This document shows, piece by piece, positions 6,025-6,032 of a DNA stretch of 6,032 bases. Below the pieces are notes generated by a model that searched no databases, was not told the DNA's origin, and saw only the letters and a list, made by a program, of their open reading frames with translations. Position 1 is the stretch's first letter. Each line of letters begins with the position of its first letter. The stretch comes from Oscillospiraceae bacterium (GTDB lineage: Bacteria > Bacillota > Clostridia > Oscillospirales > Ruminococcaceae): NCBI GenBank assembly GCA_020024175.1, contig JAHHUB010000102.1:1-6032 (forward strand), read 5' to 3'. The position numbers were made by a program, and so were the translations under genes.

Positions 6025-6032
6025 GTATAAAG

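Overview
The window is AT-rich, with A/T-ending codons and strong GGAGG-type ribosome binding sites. All five genes lie on the minus strand and are densely packed. Together with the gene families present, this points to a low-GC Firmicute, most likely an anaerobic Clostridia lineage (Oscillospiraceae or Lachnospiraceae type). The organism is inferred from recalled family resemblance, not from a search.

Reading in the direction of transcription (right to left), the first unit is rsmD (16S rRNA m2G966 methyltransferase), coaD (phosphopantetheine adenylyltransferase) and a 171-aa alanine/glutamate/lysine-rich coiled-coil protein of unknown role. A well-formed promoter (TTGACT, 17 bp, GATACT) lies upstream of rsmD, and its -10 box overlaps a 15-bp palindrome. 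rsmD and coaD abut with no gap, and coaD is followed after 5 bases by the coiled-coil gene. The unit ends in a perfect 10-bp hairpin starting 4 bases after the last stop codon.

The second unit is a two-gene operon for a complete type IIA topoisomerase: an ATPase/TOPRIM B subunit (parE-like, 661 aa) and a breakage-reunion A subunit (parC-like, 733 aa), separated by 12 bases. Core catalytic residues are present, but the pair differs from standard gyrase and Topo IV at several usually invariant positions. These include the quinolone-contact serine (Met here), the aminocoumarin-contact arginine (Thr here), the ATP lid, the TOPRIM DxDxDGxH histidine (Gln here) and the missing GyrA box. It is best read as a divergent second topoisomerase of Clostridia, probably serving relaxation or decatenation (Topo IV-like) beside a housekeeping gyrase encoded elsewhere.

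The remaining non-coding DNA is short: about 90 bases after the A subunit, about 80 between the two units and about 90 upstream of rsmD. I see no RNA gene, mobile element, CRISPR array or evident new system. The most notable content is the divergence of the topoisomerase pair.
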